Source: an uncultured Poribacteria bacterium (GTDB lineage: Bacteria; Poribacteria; WGA-4E; WGA-3G). Taken from it: 64,000 nucleotides of DNA. The stretch covers positions 6,364,845 to 6,428,844 of the forward strand of contig OX639973.1 of NCBI GenBank assembly GCA_951828385.1, in the 5' to 3' direction. Shown here in pieces: positions 48,658 to 57,309 of this stretch (its first letter is position 1; each line of letters begins with the position of its first letter). The notes beneath the pieces were generated by a model, which worked only from the letters and a program-made list of their open reading frames with translations, did not search any database and was not told where the DNA came from. The translations under genes were made by a program, and so were the position numbers.

Positions 48658-50235
48658 TCAAGTGCCAGCTGCGCACCGCAAAATCTCCGCTTGTGTTAGG
48701 TTATCGTTGGTAAATTCACCTGTGATTTTACCTTCGTGTAGCACCAAAACCCGGTCGCTCATCCCTAAAATCTCCGGCAGCTCGGAGGATACAAACACAA
48801 TCGCAACGCCCTCATCCGCGAGTTTTGCCATCAGCGCATGAATTTCTGCTTTCGCACCAACATCAATACCGCGTGTCGGTTCGTCGAGGAATAGCACCTT
48901 CGGATGCGTCATCAACCACTTCCCGAGCACGACTTTCTGTTGATTTCCACCGCTGAGATGGTTCACAGGGACCGCCAGCGAAGTCGTCTTAATCTGAAGA
49001 GAATTCACGTAGTGTTCGCTTTTTTCAGATGCCGCGTTGTGATTAATTATTCCATAAGATGCAAGGTCTGCCGATAAACCGAGATTCACCAACGTCATAT
49101 TGCGGGTGACATCCGCATCTAAGAGGAGTCCGTAGCGTTTCCGATCTTCGCTGACGAGTGCCATCCCTTGCTGGATCGCCTCACACGGCGCGTGTATCTG
49201 AACGGGCGTGTCTTCTATGAAGATCTCTCCGATCCATTTACCATCGTAAGCACCAAAAATGGTACTAATCAGTTCTGTCCTACCCGCACCCATCAGACCC
49301 GCAATGCCAAGAATCTCCCCGCGTCGCACCTCAAAGCTAACGTTTTCAAGGCGCGGCGGCTCCGATGGATAGGTGCTTAAGTTTTCGACCCGTAGTGCGA
49401 CTTCTTCTTGCTTTGAACCGTTGCCAGTCTGCCGTTCTGGAAAAAGTGTCGTTAGCTCCCTACCAACCATTTGCGAAATTAACACGTCTTCAGTGCATTC
49501 AGGAGATTTAATCGATTGCGTTGCTACCGTTTTGCCGTCCCGTAAAACTGTCACGCGATCAGCGATTTGGAAGATCTCCTTGAGTTTGTGCGTAATATAG
49601 ATACAGGCAACACCCTTTTCTCGGAGGCGCGTCAGAATCTGACGGAGAATATCCACCTCACTTTCGGTCAAAGCGGCTGTCGGTTCGTCAAGCACAAGCA
49701 GCAACGCGTTGCCAGATTGCAAACTCCGTCGCTGTTCAATATGGGCTTGCAAGCTGCGCCCTAGGGCCTTCGCTATTTCCACAAGTTGCTGCTGTCCAAT
49801 GCCGAGCGCATAGACCGGTTTCTCTAAGGGGATTGCCAATCCAAACTGCGACAGGAGTTCACCCGCCTCATGATAGAGACGATGCCTATCAATCACCCCA
49901 AATCGCCGCGGTTCCTTGCCGAGATAGATATTCTCTGCGACTGTCATCTCGGGGATAAGTGCTAATTCCTGGTGGATAATAGCGATCCCGGCGCGTTCTG
50001 CATCCCGAACGGAGTGGAACTGCTGCTCGGTGTCGTTGATACGCATACGACCACTGTAAGTGCCGTGCGGATAGACACCACCAAGAATCTTAATCAGCGT
50101 TGATTTGCCAGCACCGTTTTCGCCACAGAGCGCGTGGATTTCACCGGAACGCACCTCAAAAGAGGCATCGTCTAAAGCACGCACGCCGGGGAAGTCTTTC
50201 GTGATTGCCTGCATCTGGAGAAGTGGTGCTGCCAT
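48658..50235 (-). CDS. Sugar ABC transporter ATP-binding protein (double ABC domain)
   Basis: A 525-residue protein with two ABC domains, the RbsA/MglA/XylG layout: the first has Walker A GENGAGKSTLIKIL near residue 39, LGIGQQQLVEIAKAL (signature) and LLVLDEPTAALTESE; the second has GLMGAGRTELISTIFG, LSGGNQQKVVLGKWL and VLFLDEPTRGIDVGA. It would power uptake of a pentose, galactoside or similar compound. The permease and binding protein are not next to it. It lies upstream of tsaE with a 6-base gap. Confidence 0.9.
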   Translation of the reverse strand: MAAPLLQMQAITKDFPGVRALDDASFEVRSGEIHALCGENGAGKSTLIKILGGVYPHGTYSGRMRINDTEQQFHSVRDAERAGIAIIHQELALIPEMTVAENIYLGKEPRRFGVIDRHRLYHEAGELLSQFGLAIPLEKPVYALGIGQQQLVEIAKALGRSLQAHIEQRRSLQSGNALLLVLDEPTAALTESEVDILRQILTRLREKGVACIYITHKLKEIFQIADRVTVLRDGKTVATQSIKSPECTEDVLISQMVGRELTTLFPERQTGNGSKQEEVALRVENLSTYPSEPPRLENVSFEVRRGEILGIAGLMGAGRTELISTIFGAYDGKWIGEIFIEDTPVQIHAPCEAIQQGMALVSEDRKRYGLLLDADVTRNMTLVNLGLSADLASYGIINHNAASEKSEHYVNSLQIKTTSLAVPVNHLSGGNQQKVVLGKWLMTHPKVLFLDEPTRGIDVGAKAEIHALMAKLADEGVAIVFVSSELPEILGMSDRVLVLHEGKITGEFTNDNLTQAEILRCAAGT

Positions 50236-50565
50236 TGTTCATCAACACTCCGATCCTCAATTTTCTGTTATTATAGCAGAATTTCGGATGTAAATCAAGT
50301 TTCCTTATAAAAATAAGCTTGCTTTCCTATATTATATGTGTTATTATATATAATGTAAATTTGAATTAAGAATATAGGCGAGTTGAACGCGTGTCAGTAG
50401 AAAGTGAAACTTTCCCTGCTATATTTTTTTTTCGCAGCAGAAATATACAAAAAACACAAATAACGATGCTTGACAAATCGGCTATAAAATGGTATGATGA
50501 GGTAAAACGTAGCGCGCGGAACATATATCTGAATATAAAACGAATTATTGATTTCGGAGGATATC
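50236..50565. other. Intergenic region with strong promoter
   Basis: No gene. A very A/T-rich part (50320-50365, alternating TATATAA) lies between the divergent ABC ATPase gene and the gene at 50566, which has a near-consensus promoter. Confidence 0.5.
50470..50498 (+). promoter_or_regulatory. Near-consensus sigma-70 promoter
   Basis: TTGACA (50470-50475), exactly 17 bases, TATGAT (50493-50498), 67 bases before the ATG at 50566. A strong, presumably constitutive promoter. Confidence 0.75.
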
Positions 50566-51420
50566 ATGGCTGAAGAAAAAGAAAAAAAAGAAGAAATGGT
50601 ACCCGTTACCGCTGAATATGCAGTCGTTGATCAAGTGGACGACCAAGCAATCGTTGAACTAATGACGGGGCAAACGATTCAGGATTACGTCTATTCTTTT
50701 AAACAGGGTGGACGCACCGTTGAGGGATTAACCTTAGCGGGTATTAACGAAGCCGCCAACCGCCGGGGTGGTATCCAAGTTGAAGAAGTTAAGTATGAAG
50801 AACTCGAGAATTCTTGGATCGCTACTGCCAAAGCAATTGATACAATCACAGGTTCATCTCGCTACGGGGCGTATGAGCAACCAAAGATGGCTGGAGGCCG
50901 TTCCGACCCCTTTGCGTTCACGAAAGCAATTCACAAAGCACAACGGAACGCCATTAAGCAGCTCATACCTGTGCCAGTCATCCGCGAGGTGCTAAATTTC
51001 TATCTCCATCGAAAGGCAGGAAGTGGAAATTCAGCACCACAACAGCAGATACCACAAAGCGCGGGCAATATCGCACAAGCCCAAAAAGCCGCTTTCGCCA
51101 TCGCGAATAACCTCGCGGAGCCCCTTGAGAAGAAGGGAATCACGAAGGCAGCTCTCTGGGATTACATCAAACGTAAATACAGTGTGGAATCTCGAAACGA
51201 CATGAGCGAGATGCAATGGACGCAGCTTTCGGCGGAACTTAAGGCAGCCGAAACAACACCGCAGCTACTTAATGACCTCTGTGAACGGATCAAGCAGCTC
51301 ACCGCAGCTGCCAACGAGAGCGAAGTCCCGGTTCCCGCCGAAGAACCTGAAGAAAAACCGTCCACGCCTCCTGAAGAACCGAACACAGAAGCCGGACAAT
51401 CAGACAAGACACCCTTTTAG
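50566..51420 (+). CDS. Unknown protein, possibly a Rad52/annealing-type DNA protein
   Basis: A 284-residue protein beginning MAEEKEKKEEMVP. Residues 15-150 have the order AIVELMTGQTIQDYVYSFKQ, GINEAANRRGG, KAIDTITGSSRYGAYEQPKM and DPFAFTKAIHKAQRNAIKQL, which recalls phage/archaeal single-strand annealing proteins and other proteins working on single-stranded DNA; I cannot assign it firmly. The C-terminal third is helical and then acidic, ending in TEAGQSDKTPF, a weak likeness to SSB C-terminal tips. ATG 50566 is preceded by GGAGG, so the six extra upstream codons are not used. Strong promoter upstream, Uma2 gene 44 bases downstream. Confidence 0.4.
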   Translation: MAEEKEKKEEMVPVTAEYAVVDQVDDQAIVELMTGQTIQDYVYSFKQGGRTVEGLTLAGINEAANRRGGIQVEEVKYEELENSWIATAKAIDTITGSSRYGAYEQPKMAGGRSDPFAFTKAIHKAQRNAIKQLIPVPVIREVLNFYLHRKAGSGNSAPQQQIPQSAGNIAQAQKAAFAIANNLAEPLEKKGITKAALWDYIKRKYSVESRNDMSEMQWTQLSAELKAAETTPQLLNDLCERIKQLTAAANESEVPVPAEEPEEKPSTPPEEPNTEAGQSDKTPF

Positions 51421-51464
51421 GACTACCCTTGACGCAAAGAAACCACGGAAAAGGAGTTAGATTT

Positions 51465-52208
51465 ATGGGACATCTAAACACTTTCCCACTCCCTTCCGCA
51501 CCTACAGAAACAGCGGACCTATATCCTGAATCGGATGGGAAACCTATGGCTGAAACTGAACGTCATTTTAGAGAGCTCGTAAAGAATATGAGTCGCATTG
51601 AAACCCATTTCGCACATATCCCCGATGCTTATGTAATGGGAGATATGATGATGTATTATGAAGAGGGGAATCCTCGTAAATCTATATCACCTGATATTTT
51701 CGTCGCCTTCGGCATCGGCAAGAAGGAACGCCGTATCTATAAGATATGGGAGGAAGGAAAACCGCCCGACTTCGTGTTGGAGTTCGCAAGCAAAGGCACC
51801 TACCGCAACGACCTGACAGGAAAGGTACAGCTCTACGCAGCGATCGGCATTCCCGAATACTTCCTCTACGATGTGGATAGACGTTATTTACCGACACCTT
51901 TGATGGGGTTCCGCCTCGTTGGAGGCGATTATGTTGAAATATCGCCGCTCGCCAATGGTGGCATTCCGTCTGCGACCCTCGGCTTAGAGTTCCATTTACT
52001 TGATGATACTTTTGGCATTTACGATCCGGAGACACAAGAATGGCTAAAAACTGCTGCAGAGGACGCAGAAGACCGCGCTGAGGATGCAGAAATACGTGCT
52101 GAGGGCGCAGAAGAACGCGCCAATCAGGAGGCAAATGCTCGACACGAAGCAGAAACCGAAGTTGCACGACTCCAAGCGGAATTAGAACGCTTAAAAGCAC
52201 GCTCATGA
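51465..52208 (+). CDS. Uma2 family (PD-(D/E)xK fold) protein with coiled-coil tail
   Basis: A 247-residue Uma2-like protein: DAYVMGDMMMYYEEG, SISPDIFVAFG (conserved S-P-D), PPDFVLEFASKGTYRND (E-x-A-S-K in the place of the usual ExxS), and YAAIGIPEYFLYDV. Uma2 proteins are putative restriction endonuclease-fold proteins, widely multiplied in cyanobacteria and Chloroflexi, with unknown biological role. The last 45 residues are a heptad-like coiled coil rich in EDAE/ERA. ATG 51465 is used with AAAGGAG before it; the frame has another 12 codons upstream. Confidence 0.85.
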   Translation: MGHLNTFPLPSAPTETADLYPESDGKPMAETERHFRELVKNMSRIETHFAHIPDAYVMGDMMMYYEEGNPRKSISPDIFVAFGIGKKERRIYKIWEEGKPPDFVLEFASKGTYRNDLTGKVQLYAAIGIPEYFLYDVDRRYLPTPLMGFRLVGGDYVEISPLANGGIPSATLGLEFHLLDDTFGIYDPETQEWLKTAAEDAEDRAEDAEIRAEGAEERANQEANARHEAETEVARLQAELERLKARS

Positions 52209-52266
52209 CGCGGTTAAGGCAGATGGAAAAAAGAAACCGACCTCCACAATTGGGTCTATGTCTTAG

Positions 52267-52309
52267 ATCGTTTCTGAATAAATGCCTCTCATTTTTCAGA
52301 TATGATATT
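52267..52309 (+). repeat. Short deleted derivative of the inverted-repeat element
   Basis: ATCGTTTCTGAATAAATGCC, then TCTCATTTTTCAGATATGAT. This is the left end of the element seen at 58596 (ATACCATTTCTGAATAAACG then CTTCTCATT) joined to its right end (TTTTTCAGATTTGGTAT), without the centre. It lies just downstream of the Uma2 gene. Confidence 0.5.
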
Positions 52310-52335
52310 ACTAAACTTTGGACACTTTTCTGTAA

Positions 52336-52449
52336 GGAGACACTCTGGAAGCGAAGCGGGATCTCCAAACCGCATTGCGGCTCGCTGAAAAAGCAGGAAA
52401 TGCACGTCTAAAAGCCTATATTCAAGAGACACTCCATCTATTGAAATAG
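52336..52449 (+). pseudogene. C-terminal remnant of a TPR-like repeat protein
   Basis: An open frame without start codon, after an in-frame TAA, reading GDTLEAKRDLQTALRLAEKA then GNARLKAYIQETLHLLK and a TAG stop. The pattern DLQTALRLAEKAGNARLK is of the tetratricopeptide type seen at the ends of STAND/TPR proteins. The rest of the gene is missing. Confidence 0.5.
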
Positions 52450-52493
52450 AAAACGCTGGAACCTGAAAGAAATGGGAGAGGATTGATCAAATT

Positions 52494-53381
52494 TTAACAA
52501 CTCAGCAAATACGCTCGGCTCCGCAGCGCATCTCCCAGAGAATGGGCAGTCGGTGTGTTTTCAAGGAGCAGATCGCCGGTATAGTGCCCCGTTTTCAGGT
52601 GTTCCGCAATTGCGCGGAAATTGACATAACCATCGCTGACTTCTGAAAGAACCCCGGCTTCTGTCTTCTGTTTGAAATGGACCGACGTGAGGTCTGTCAT
52701 CTCAACAGCACTCCAGAATTCAGCCGGTGGATTTACCGTTGTTCCGTCAGCGCGGTATGTGTTCGTTTCGTCGTACGTGAGTTTCGCACCACCCGCGACT
52801 GCTAACGCCAGCGTCAGTGTGGCAGTTTGGCGAGCGTTCTCTACGGCGAAAATCATCGGATACTCCGGTAGGAGTGCAGCATAGTGTTTGAGGTTAGCAA
52901 TCGCTGTGGATGCATCAATATCACCTTCCGTGTCAAGGTCAACGAGGCGGAGTCTCGGTCTCTCTGGACACAGCAGGTAAGCTAACTTTTTCGCCTTGAT
53001 TATCTGTTGTGTGTCCGTTTCGCTGTCGATTGCGCGTGAAAGCCACCGGTGAGACATAGCATAACTCAACGTGAGTCCAGATGCTTTCTTTGTAAAGGCG
53101 GCAATTGCCTCAAAAAGCGTGACATGCTTCGTTTGATATGGCTGTTCAGTCCAGACAGCATCACAGATGGTCCGGAATTCAGCATCAGTGTACACAGACA
53201 TCGCGATTTCGAGTTCTTGGATCAGTTGTCCGAATTCAGAGTTACGAAGGTAATCGCCTTCGCGGACCTCCATATCTTTGAAACCGTTCGCCCCGAATTC
53301 CACCATGAGTTCATCAAAGCGTGCACCATTTGCTATCTCTTCAGCCCAGATATTGGTTACAATTCCGAGTTTTTCAAACAT
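52494..53381 (-). CDS. Xylose isomerase-like TIM-barrel protein
   Basis: A 295-residue protein related to sugar phosphate isomerases/epimerases, judged from the N-terminal LGIVTNIWAEEI...FDELMVEFGANGFKDMEVREG, a central MIFAVENARQT (Glu-Asn in the metal-site strand), KLTYDETNTYRAD, VHFKQKTEAGVLSEVSDGYV and LLLENTPTAHS. The HFKQK segment replaces the usual HxKD, so the metal site is altered and activity is doubtful. Third or fourth TIM-barrel protein of this type in the window. Upstream divergent gene: tenA. Confidence 0.55.
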   Translation of the reverse strand: MFEKLGIVTNIWAEEIANGARFDELMVEFGANGFKDMEVREGDYLRNSEFGQLIQELEIAMSVYTDAEFRTICDAVWTEQPYQTKHVTLFEAIAAFTKKASGLTLSYAMSHRWLSRAIDSETDTQQIIKAKKLAYLLCPERPRLRLVDLDTEGDIDASTAIANLKHYAALLPEYPMIFAVENARQTATLTLALAVAGGAKLTYDETNTYRADGTTVNPPAEFWSAVEMTDLTSVHFKQKTEAGVLSEVSDGYVNFRAIAEHLKTGHYTGDLLLENTPTAHSLGDALRSRAYLLSC

Positions 53382-53459
53382 TTTGACATCCTTGTTCTGT
53401 TAGGGTATGATATACAGCAAAACATTATAGCATATTTTTCAAGGAGTTTGATAATACGT

Positions 53460-54137
53460 ATGGCACAAAGTGGACAATTTACCGATGAACTCAGGATCGC
53501 TGCTGCACCGATTTGGGAAGCCGACCTTAAACATCCCTTCGTCCTCGGTATGGCTGATGGTAGTCTGCCGACAGAGAAATTCAAATTCTACCTGATTCAG
53601 GATTATCTGTTCTTACTCGACTATAGCCGCGTGTTCGCTTACGGTGTTATCAAGGCACACGATGAGGCGACGATGGCGATGTTTTCGCAGCTCGTCAACG
53701 AGACGCTGAACACTGAGATGGATTTACATCGTGGATATTGCGAAAAATTTGGTATCACCGCCGCGGAGATGGAAGCAGCACCGATGGCACCTACAACACA
53801 TGCATATACGCGACATGTCCTCAACGTAGCGGAAACCGGCACTTTGGCGGATCTCGTCGCCGGTGTTCTGCCGTGTCAGTGGGGCTACGCCGAAATCGGC
53901 ACAACGCTCGCCAAACAGGGCGGTTCGCCGGAACCTCTCTATCAGGAATGGATTGACATGTACGCCTCTCCTGAATTTCTGTCGTTAGGTGAATGGTTGC
54001 GAGGTTTACTCAACACTCTCGCTGCTGAGTATAGTACCGCCGAGAGAGAACGGATTAAAAATTACTTCTTGACGAGTAGTCGTTATGAATACCTCTTTTG
54101 GGAGATGGCATACACGCAAGAGGTCTGGAAAATTTAG
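53460..54137 (+). CDS. tenA: TenA-family aminopyrimidine aminohydrolase / thiaminase II
   Basis: A 225-residue TenA. IWEADLKHPFVLGMADGSLP, FYLIQDYLFLLDYSRVFAYG, the active-site cysteine in VLPCQWGYAEIG, and YEYLFWEMAYTQE at the C-terminus (Tyr/Glu active-site residues). TenA salvages thiamine breakdown products by hydrolysing aminopyrimidines to HMP. The frame extends upstream (through 53049), but that part is antisense of the neighbouring gene; ATG 53460 with MAQSGQFTDEL is the family start. AAGGAG lies 13-18 bases upstream, a little far. Confidence 0.88.
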   Translation: MAQSGQFTDELRIAAAPIWEADLKHPFVLGMADGSLPTEKFKFYLIQDYLFLLDYSRVFAYGVIKAHDEATMAMFSQLVNETLNTEMDLHRGYCEKFGITAAEMEAAPMAPTTHAYTRHVLNVAETGTLADLVAGVLPCQWGYAEIGTTLAKQGGSPEPLYQEWIDMYASPEFLSLGEWLRGLLNTLAAEYSTAERERIKNYFLTSSRYEYLFWEMAYTQEVWKI

Positions 54138-54140
54138 CGC

Positions 54141-54290
54141 ACTCAGCAATTTTTGCCACTGTGGGTTTTCAACCAGAAACTGCTGGTATTCAAGATTTCT
54201 CACCGGGTGTGTGTGAATATAAAAAGCGTTGACGCTTCCGATCTCAAGGTTGCCAGTGGGGATTAACACCATGTTTTTCATCAAAAACAA
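54141..54290 (-). pseudogene. Truncated formylglycine-generating-enzyme-like (SUMF1) fragment
   Basis: From an ATG at 54290: MFLMKNMVLIPTGNLEIGSV, then NAFYIHTHPVRNLEYQQFLV, then ENPQWQKL. This is the start of FGE-sulfatase/SUMF1 domains (MVxIPxGxFxMGS...DAFYIDxxPVTNxxYxxFVxxNPxWQK), with the usual ~12 residues between GS and V-x-AFY deleted and everything after NPQWQK lost. The frame beyond, towards 54006, runs antisense through tenA and is not homologous. Just upstream of it lies the sensor kinase end. Confidence 0.6.
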
Positions 54291-54293
54291 TCC

Positions 54294-56111
54294 TTATAAC
54301 GGAATAGCAACGTGAAATACGCTACCTTCTCCTAAAGTGCTTTCCAGCCAGATCTGTCCATTGTGACAAAGCACAATATGCTTGGTGATCGCTAACCCTA
54401 ATCCGGTGCCACCCATCGCTCGCGCGCGTCCTTTGTCAACACGATAGAACCGCTCAAATACACGAGGTTGAGATTCCATCGGGATACCGATACCTGTATC
54501 TTTTATATCCACGATAATTTCTTCCGAGGTTATATCGGATCCTTCAAAGGCTTCACTCGTACGGATCTCTGCTGAAACCGTAATTGTACCGCTATCGGGT
54601 GTATATTTAATAGCGTTGTCAATCAGATTTACAAGCACCTGCATGAAAAGTTGGTGATCTACGCTAACCTTAGGCAGACTTTCTGGAACCTCCCATTTTA
54701 AAACCAATTCGGATTCCTCTAATATAGGCTCAAACACGTCTAAAAGCGGTTCATAAAAGGTATTGAGGTGGCACCGTGTACGTTTCAATTCAACATCACC
54801 AGACTCAAGTCGAGAGAGTTCGAGCAGATCCGAGACTAATCTTGAGAGCCGGGACGTATGATTGAGAATTTTCACGACAAACTGTTCTTGGGTCTTGGTA
54901 CGTGTGGCATCTTCACTCAGTAAGGTCTCAGCGTAACCCCGGATTGTTGTCAGTGGCGTACGCAATTCGTGTGAGACATTCGCCACGAAGTCCGCGCGAA
55001 TCCGCTCTAACTGCCGTTCCTTACTCACATCGTGGATGACGACAACGTATTCTTCCGCTTCGCCGGCAGCGACCGGCACAACCGTGACCTCCGCTTCCGG
55101 TTCCGTTAGATTACCGAGACGGATTTCTGCGAACGCAACTGTTTCTGTCTGTTCTGCTGCTTGTAGCAGTGTTTGGAGTTCAGGAATCCGATTGATTTCG
55201 ATCAGTGCTCTTCCGACATAAGTATTCGGAAGCGATAACATAGAGATAGCCAGAGGGTTGGCGTATGTAATTTCGGACGCACCGTTGACGAGTAGCACGC
55301 CTTCACCCATATCTGTCAGGATGGTTTCCAAACGCCGGTGCTCTTCGGAAATTCTATCAATCTGTTCCTGCAACCGGTCTGCCATTACGTTGAAATTCCG
55401 TGAGAGTTGGCCGAGTTCGTTCTTGGAGTCGATCGGTACGCGGGAGTTTATATCGCCAGCAGCAAGCGATTGCGTCATCTGCGTTAATTTTTCAATCGGT
55501 TTTGTGATGATCCTTGTAGAAAAAATGCTAAACACAATGGCGAGAATTAATCCTGCCACACTCGCAAGCAAAACCATCCGCCGGAGATTGTCGATGGCTG
55601 TATTGACGGCTTTCATCGGCAGCGCGACGCGGCAAATACCAATCAGCGTTTCCGCGCCGTTTGGTGAAGTTTGCCGATAGATCGGTGTCGCGTAGTAACG
55701 AAATTCTGTCTGTGTTGTATTGCTGTAGCGGTCGCGAATACCGCTGCCAAATTGGAGTGCATCCTGTACCTCTGGACGTTTAAGGTGATTGTCCATTACG
55801 CGCAGTGCCTCTCCATCCCGTTCTGTATCACCCCAGACAACACCCGCTAAGTCGATGAAGGTCACCCGAGCCTTCCCGGTCTTTCCGAGTCTATTGATAA
55901 GCGGATCTATCGCGGCGTAGGTAAAATTATCTTTAGCAGGGAGTTTTTCAATGAGGAATTCCCGGGTTAATGCCGCCTGAATTTCCAACTCGCTGGTGAT
56001 CCGAGTGCTCATCGAATCTTTGAGCATCGCGCCAAGATAGAGGTACATCGCGAATAACACCAAAAGCACGATGCCTATATACCTAAGCGTCAATTGTGTG
56101 CGGATATTCAT
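54294..56111 (-). CDS. Sensor histidine kinase (PhoR/WalK type)
   Basis: A 605-residue membrane kinase. TM1 at about residues 11-30 (YIGIVLLVLFAMYLYLGAML), an extracytoplasmic domain to about 180, TM2 (MVLLASVAGLILAIVFSIF), HAMP (ITKPIEKLTQMTQSLAAGDI), a PAS domain, then HisKA with NVSHELRTPLTTIRGYAE (phospho-His), and the ATPase boxes LVNLIDNAIKYTP, DTGIGIP, and GGTGLGLAITKHI. It presumably phosphorylates a response regulator, but none is encoded next to it: upstream is the divergent dapA-family gene. Confidence 0.92.
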   Translation of the reverse strand: MNIRTQLTLRYIGIVLLVLFAMYLYLGAMLKDSMSTRITSELEIQAALTREFLIEKLPAKDNFTYAAIDPLINRLGKTGKARVTFIDLAGVVWGDTERDGEALRVMDNHLKRPEVQDALQFGSGIRDRYSNTTQTEFRYYATPIYRQTSPNGAETLIGICRVALPMKAVNTAIDNLRRMVLLASVAGLILAIVFSIFSTRIITKPIEKLTQMTQSLAAGDINSRVPIDSKNELGQLSRNFNVMADRLQEQIDRISEEHRRLETILTDMGEGVLLVNGASEITYANPLAISMLSLPNTYVGRALIEINRIPELQTLLQAAEQTETVAFAEIRLGNLTEPEAEVTVVPVAAGEAEEYVVVIHDVSKERQLERIRADFVANVSHELRTPLTTIRGYAETLLSEDATRTKTQEQFVVKILNHTSRLSRLVSDLLELSRLESGDVELKRTRCHLNTFYEPLLDVFEPILEESELVLKWEVPESLPKVSVDHQLFMQVLVNLIDNAIKYTPDSGTITVSAEIRTSEAFEGSDITSEEIIVDIKDTGIGIPMESQPRVFERFYRVDKGRARAMGGTGLGLAITKHIVLCHNGQIWLESTLGEGSVFHVAIPL

Positions 56112-56343
56112 CTCTGAGGTGTCCTTGCGTACTCGATATTATCTGCCTTTTAACCGTTTGAAATCTATTACGCGCTGTGGAGGCATGTCACACAAACCTA
56201 TAACGTTACACCGCCCCAGTTTAACACAATGATAGCACAATTTCGGCGTAACGCGCAAGCCAAAACTAACAAATCCCTGTTTCGCCACTTGACATCTAAG
56301 GCAGATTCTGCTAAACTGAAAAGTAACTGAATTGATGGGTTTG

Positions 56344-56369
56344 TAGGTACTGCTTGCAAGCCCGTACTA
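56344..56369. repeat. Imperfect palindrome in leader of the dapA-family gene
   Basis: TAGGTACTGCTTGCAAGC then CCGTACTA: arms TAG(G)TAC(T)GCTTG / CAAGC(CC)GTA-CTA. It lies 40 bases before the ATG at 56410 and could be transcribed. The form (GTAG...CTTGCAAG...CTA) is more like a dispersed intergenic palindrome than a known operator. Confidence 0.5.
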
Positions 56370-56409
56370 TGTAAAGTAAGATTGTGATTACGCCTCACAG
56401 GAGACACGC

Positions 56410-57309
56410 ATGAATATCCGATTTGAAGGCATTTTTTCACCGACAGTAACGCCAATTGACGAAAAAGAACGGGTTGATGAGCGCGGGTTTGTCAACCAAC
56501 TCAACCGCCTGATTAACAACGGTGTTCACGGTATCTATCTACTCGGAAGTTCCGGTGAATTTACGACATTAACGAATACAGAACGCGAACGCGCACTGGA
56601 TATCGCTCTCAAAACGGTTGGGGGGCGCGTCCCAGTTATCTGTTGTGTGATGGATACAAGCACCCAACGCGTCATCCAAAATATTGAAATCGCTGAACAG
56701 TTTGGCGTTGATGCAGTCGCTGCAACACCCGGTTACTATTATCCCTCCACCGATGATGCGGACCTGATCGAATTCTATCAGATGGTCGCCGCGAGTACAA
56801 AACTCCCTGTTTTCATCTATAATATCCCGTCCACTGTTAAAACCTTCATTAAGCCCCAGGTCATCGTTGAACTTGCAGACACATGTGAGAATATTGTCGG
56901 TACAAAGGACAGTACCGGCGATTGGACCAACGCTCTCAATCTCTTGGCACTACTCGGTGATCGGACAGATTTCTCTATCTTTCTCGGTTCGCATGTTGCA
57001 CTCGGCGCAGCGCTCCTATTCGGTGCAGACGGTGGTGTTGTCTCAATCGCAAACGTCGCTCCAAAAGAATCTGTCGCGCTCTACAACGCTGCAAAGGCAC
57101 GTGATATTGATGAAGTTCACCGATTACAAAAGTGGATGCTGCGGCTCAGTAAGATGTATACCTACGGACAAGGGGTCAGCGGTATGAAAGCATGTCTCGA
57201 AATTTTAGGAGTCTGCAGCGCACGCACAACGAGTCCGCTGCTACCGCTCACTGATGCTGAGAAAGCTGAATTACAGCAATTGCTAACCGAGTTAGGAGTG
57301 CATGAATGA
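56410..57309 (+). CDS. Dihydrodipicolinate synthase (DapA) family protein
   Basis: A 299-residue class I aldolase of the DapA/NAL family: SPTVTPIDEKERVDERGF, GIYLLGSSGEFTTLT, the Tyr in VFIYNIPSTV, and the Schiff-base Lys in NIVGTKDSTGDW. The family includes dapA, N-acetylneuraminate lyase, and keto-deoxy sugar acid lyases; GSSGEFTTL fits most of these, so the substrate is open. It overlaps aroA by 4 bases (ATGA), hinting at common regulation of amino-acid biosynthesis, which mildly favours DapA. Confidence 0.8.
   Translation: MNIRFEGIFSPTVTPIDEKERVDERGFVNQLNRLINNGVHGIYLLGSSGEFTTLTNTERERALDIALKTVGGRVPVICCVMDTSTQRVIQNIEIAEQFGVDAVAATPGYYYPSTDDADLIEFYQMVAASTKLPVFIYNIPSTVKTFIKPQVIVELADTCENIVGTKDSTGDWTNALNLLALLGDRTDFSIFLGSHVALGAALLFGADGGVVSIANVAPKESVALYNAAKARDIDEVHRLQKWMLRLSKMYTYGQGVSGMKACLEILGVCSARTTSPLLPLTDAEKAELQQLLTELGVHE

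Noticed and set aside
53049-53459. 137-codon N-terminal extension of tenA
   Set aside because: Antisense to the well-supported TIM-barrel gene; TenA proteins start near MAQSGQ.
54006-54140. Continuation of the SUMF1-like frame
   Set aside because: Antisense to the conserved end of tenA and without SUMF1 similarity.
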